From JAZTZP01 sp045637525 (GTDB taxonomy: Bacteria > Bacillota > Clostridia > UBA1381), in assembly GCA_045637525.1 (NCBI GenBank), contig JAZTZP010000159.1, positions 80,048-144,047 of the forward strand: a DNA stretch of 64,000 nucleotides. The letters are read 5' to 3'. The first letter of the stretch is position 1, and each line of letters starts with the position of its first letter. Both the position numbers and the translations under genes were made by a program. Below the pieces are notes generated by a model that saw nothing but the letters and a program-made list of their open reading frames with translations, was not told the DNA's origin and did no database searches. This document shows, piece after piece, positions 63,540 to 64,000 of the stretch.

Positions 63540-63720
63540 ACAGTCTGCGTTCGGTACGCTTTGCCAAAGCCTCCCTTGCCTAAAGGGAGGTGGATTTTTG
63601 CGCAGCAAAAAGACGGAGGGATTCAAGGCCATCCCTTTTGCGGGCAGTCGAGGACGTCTGCCCCTCATAGTGACGATCCCACAATCTCTGTTTATTCCCC
63701 GCCGCCGATGGGCAATTGTT
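63540..63720. repeat. Intergenic palindromic repeat element (MITE/REP-like)
   Basis: A compound of hairpins: CCTCCCTT-GCCTA-AAGGGAGG (63571-63591), TTTTTGCGCAGCAAAAA, and GGGCAG-TCGAGGACGT-CTGCCC. Its G+C content is clearly higher than the flanks. Related 'CCTCCCT...AGGGAGGTGG...GGAGGGA' cassettes are widespread between genes in Clostridia. There is no second copy in this window. It lies in the 455-base gap between the two diverging transcription units; no coding capacity seen. Confidence 0.6.
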
Positions 63721-63789
63721 AATCAAATTGTATCCAATATTTAATATTTTCTTATCAATCTTTTACCGATTTAGCACTCAAAAGCGCAA

Positions 63790-63810
63790 TTTTGTGCAAA
63801 ATGCACAAAA
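63790..63810. promoter_or_regulatory. Perfect 21-base palindrome, likely operator
   Basis: TTTTGTGCA - AAA - TGCACAAAA, 9-bp arms with a 3-base centre. It ends 31 bases before the -35 element of the lipoprotein gene's promoter, a position suited to an activator. The regulator family is not identified; the arms do not match a cre site. Confidence 0.6.
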
Positions 63811-63841
63811 AAAACAACTAAATTCTGTAAAACTGTACGGA

Positions 63842-63870
63842 TTGACAATAAAACCCCATAAGCCTATAAT
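63842..63870 (+). promoter_or_regulatory. Consensus SigA promoter of the lipoprotein gene
   Basis: TTGACA (63842-63847), a 17-base spacer and TATAAT (63865-63870), an exact match to the bacterial consensus. The start should be near 63877, giving a 40-base leader that carries AAAGGAGG at 63901. Confidence 0.88.
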
Positions 63871-63916
63871 GAAATAAAGGCTAAGACATAGCTTAAAACA
63901 AAAGGAGGAAACGTAT

Positions 63917-64000
63917 ATGAAGAAGTATTTAGCACTTGCTTTGGCAGTTCTGATGCTCGTAGCAGCATTTGCAGGCTGTGGCAAGACAGACGAACCCGGC
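63917..64000 (+). CDS. Lipoprotein, start of gene (probably an ABC-transporter substrate-binding protein)
   Basis: Only 28 codons are visible before the right edge. The N-terminus is a lipoprotein signal: MKKYLALALAVLMLV then AAFAGCGK, with the lipobox Cys at residue 20. AAAGGAGG lies 8 bases before the ATG. This sort of N-terminus plus a very strong promoter is common for abundant solute-binding proteins, which would fit sugar or oligosaccharide uptake next to a pectin locus, but the mature part is out of view and the specific class is inference. Confidence 0.75.
   Translation, partial: MKKYLALALAVLMLVAAFAGCGKTDEPG

Overview
The window comes from a low-GC, endospore-forming anaerobe of the class Clostridia. 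The sporulation block spoIIGA-sigE-sigG, clostridial-type leuC/leuD, many TTG starts and very large S-layer-homology (SLH) proteins all fit. The density of secreted pectin-type enzymes and SLH proteins resembles gut pectin specialists such as Monoglobus; that placement is inference, since there is no 16S or other marker here.

Layout. (1) 1-20330, all minus strand: a rhamnogalacturonan-type cluster. In transcription order it holds a secreted beta-helix protein, a multi-lectin CE12-like acetylesterase whose frame continues past one TGA into a second beta-helix protein, a cytoplasmic GH105 hydrolase, a pair of SLH proteins, a polysaccharide deacetylase and a GH106-like enzyme running off the left edge. 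A divergent AraC-type regulator (20604-21419) faces it across back-to-back promoters. (2) 21595-29135, minus: a core operon MazG-like - gdpP - rplI - dnaB - tilS - ftsH - DUF1858, with its own promoter and a shared bidirectional terminator. (3) 29562-36541, minus: leuC-leuD-leuB, a GH94 phosphorylase and lepA, apparently co-transcribed. (4) 36843-39269, plus: spoIIGA-sigE-sigG, with Spo0A-like boxes and a sigG leader hairpin. (5) 39493-45925, minus: an intracellular carbohydrate cassette: heparinase II/III-like lyase, SDR dehydrogenase, a metallophosphoesterase/TIM-barrel fusion, a C-terminally short GH94 protein and an acetylesterase remnant. (6) 46037-63461, minus: six to seven secreted proteins: beta-propeller/LVIVD-like proteins, a second SLH pair, a pectate-lyase-superfamily protein, an SGNH esterase and a 1692-residue propeller/beta-helix/propeller protein. 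(7) 63462-64000: a palindromic repeat element, then a consensus promoter with an upstream palindrome driving a lipoprotein gene cut by the right edge.

How the genes may work together (inference): secreted beta-helix enzymes and esterases cut and de-esterify pectin at the surface. The two SLH pairs could build or anchor a wall-bound scaffold. Oligomers would be imported and finished by cytoplasmic GH105, GH106-like, lyase, SDR and GH94 enzymes. The most unusual points are: a tandem SLH gene pair that occurs twice with the same linkage; an in-frame TGA splitting a 2,375-codon frame; exact 825-bp tandem lectin repeats; a probable deletion scar joining a truncated GH94 gene to an esterase remnant; and a phosphoesterase/TIM-barrel fusion.
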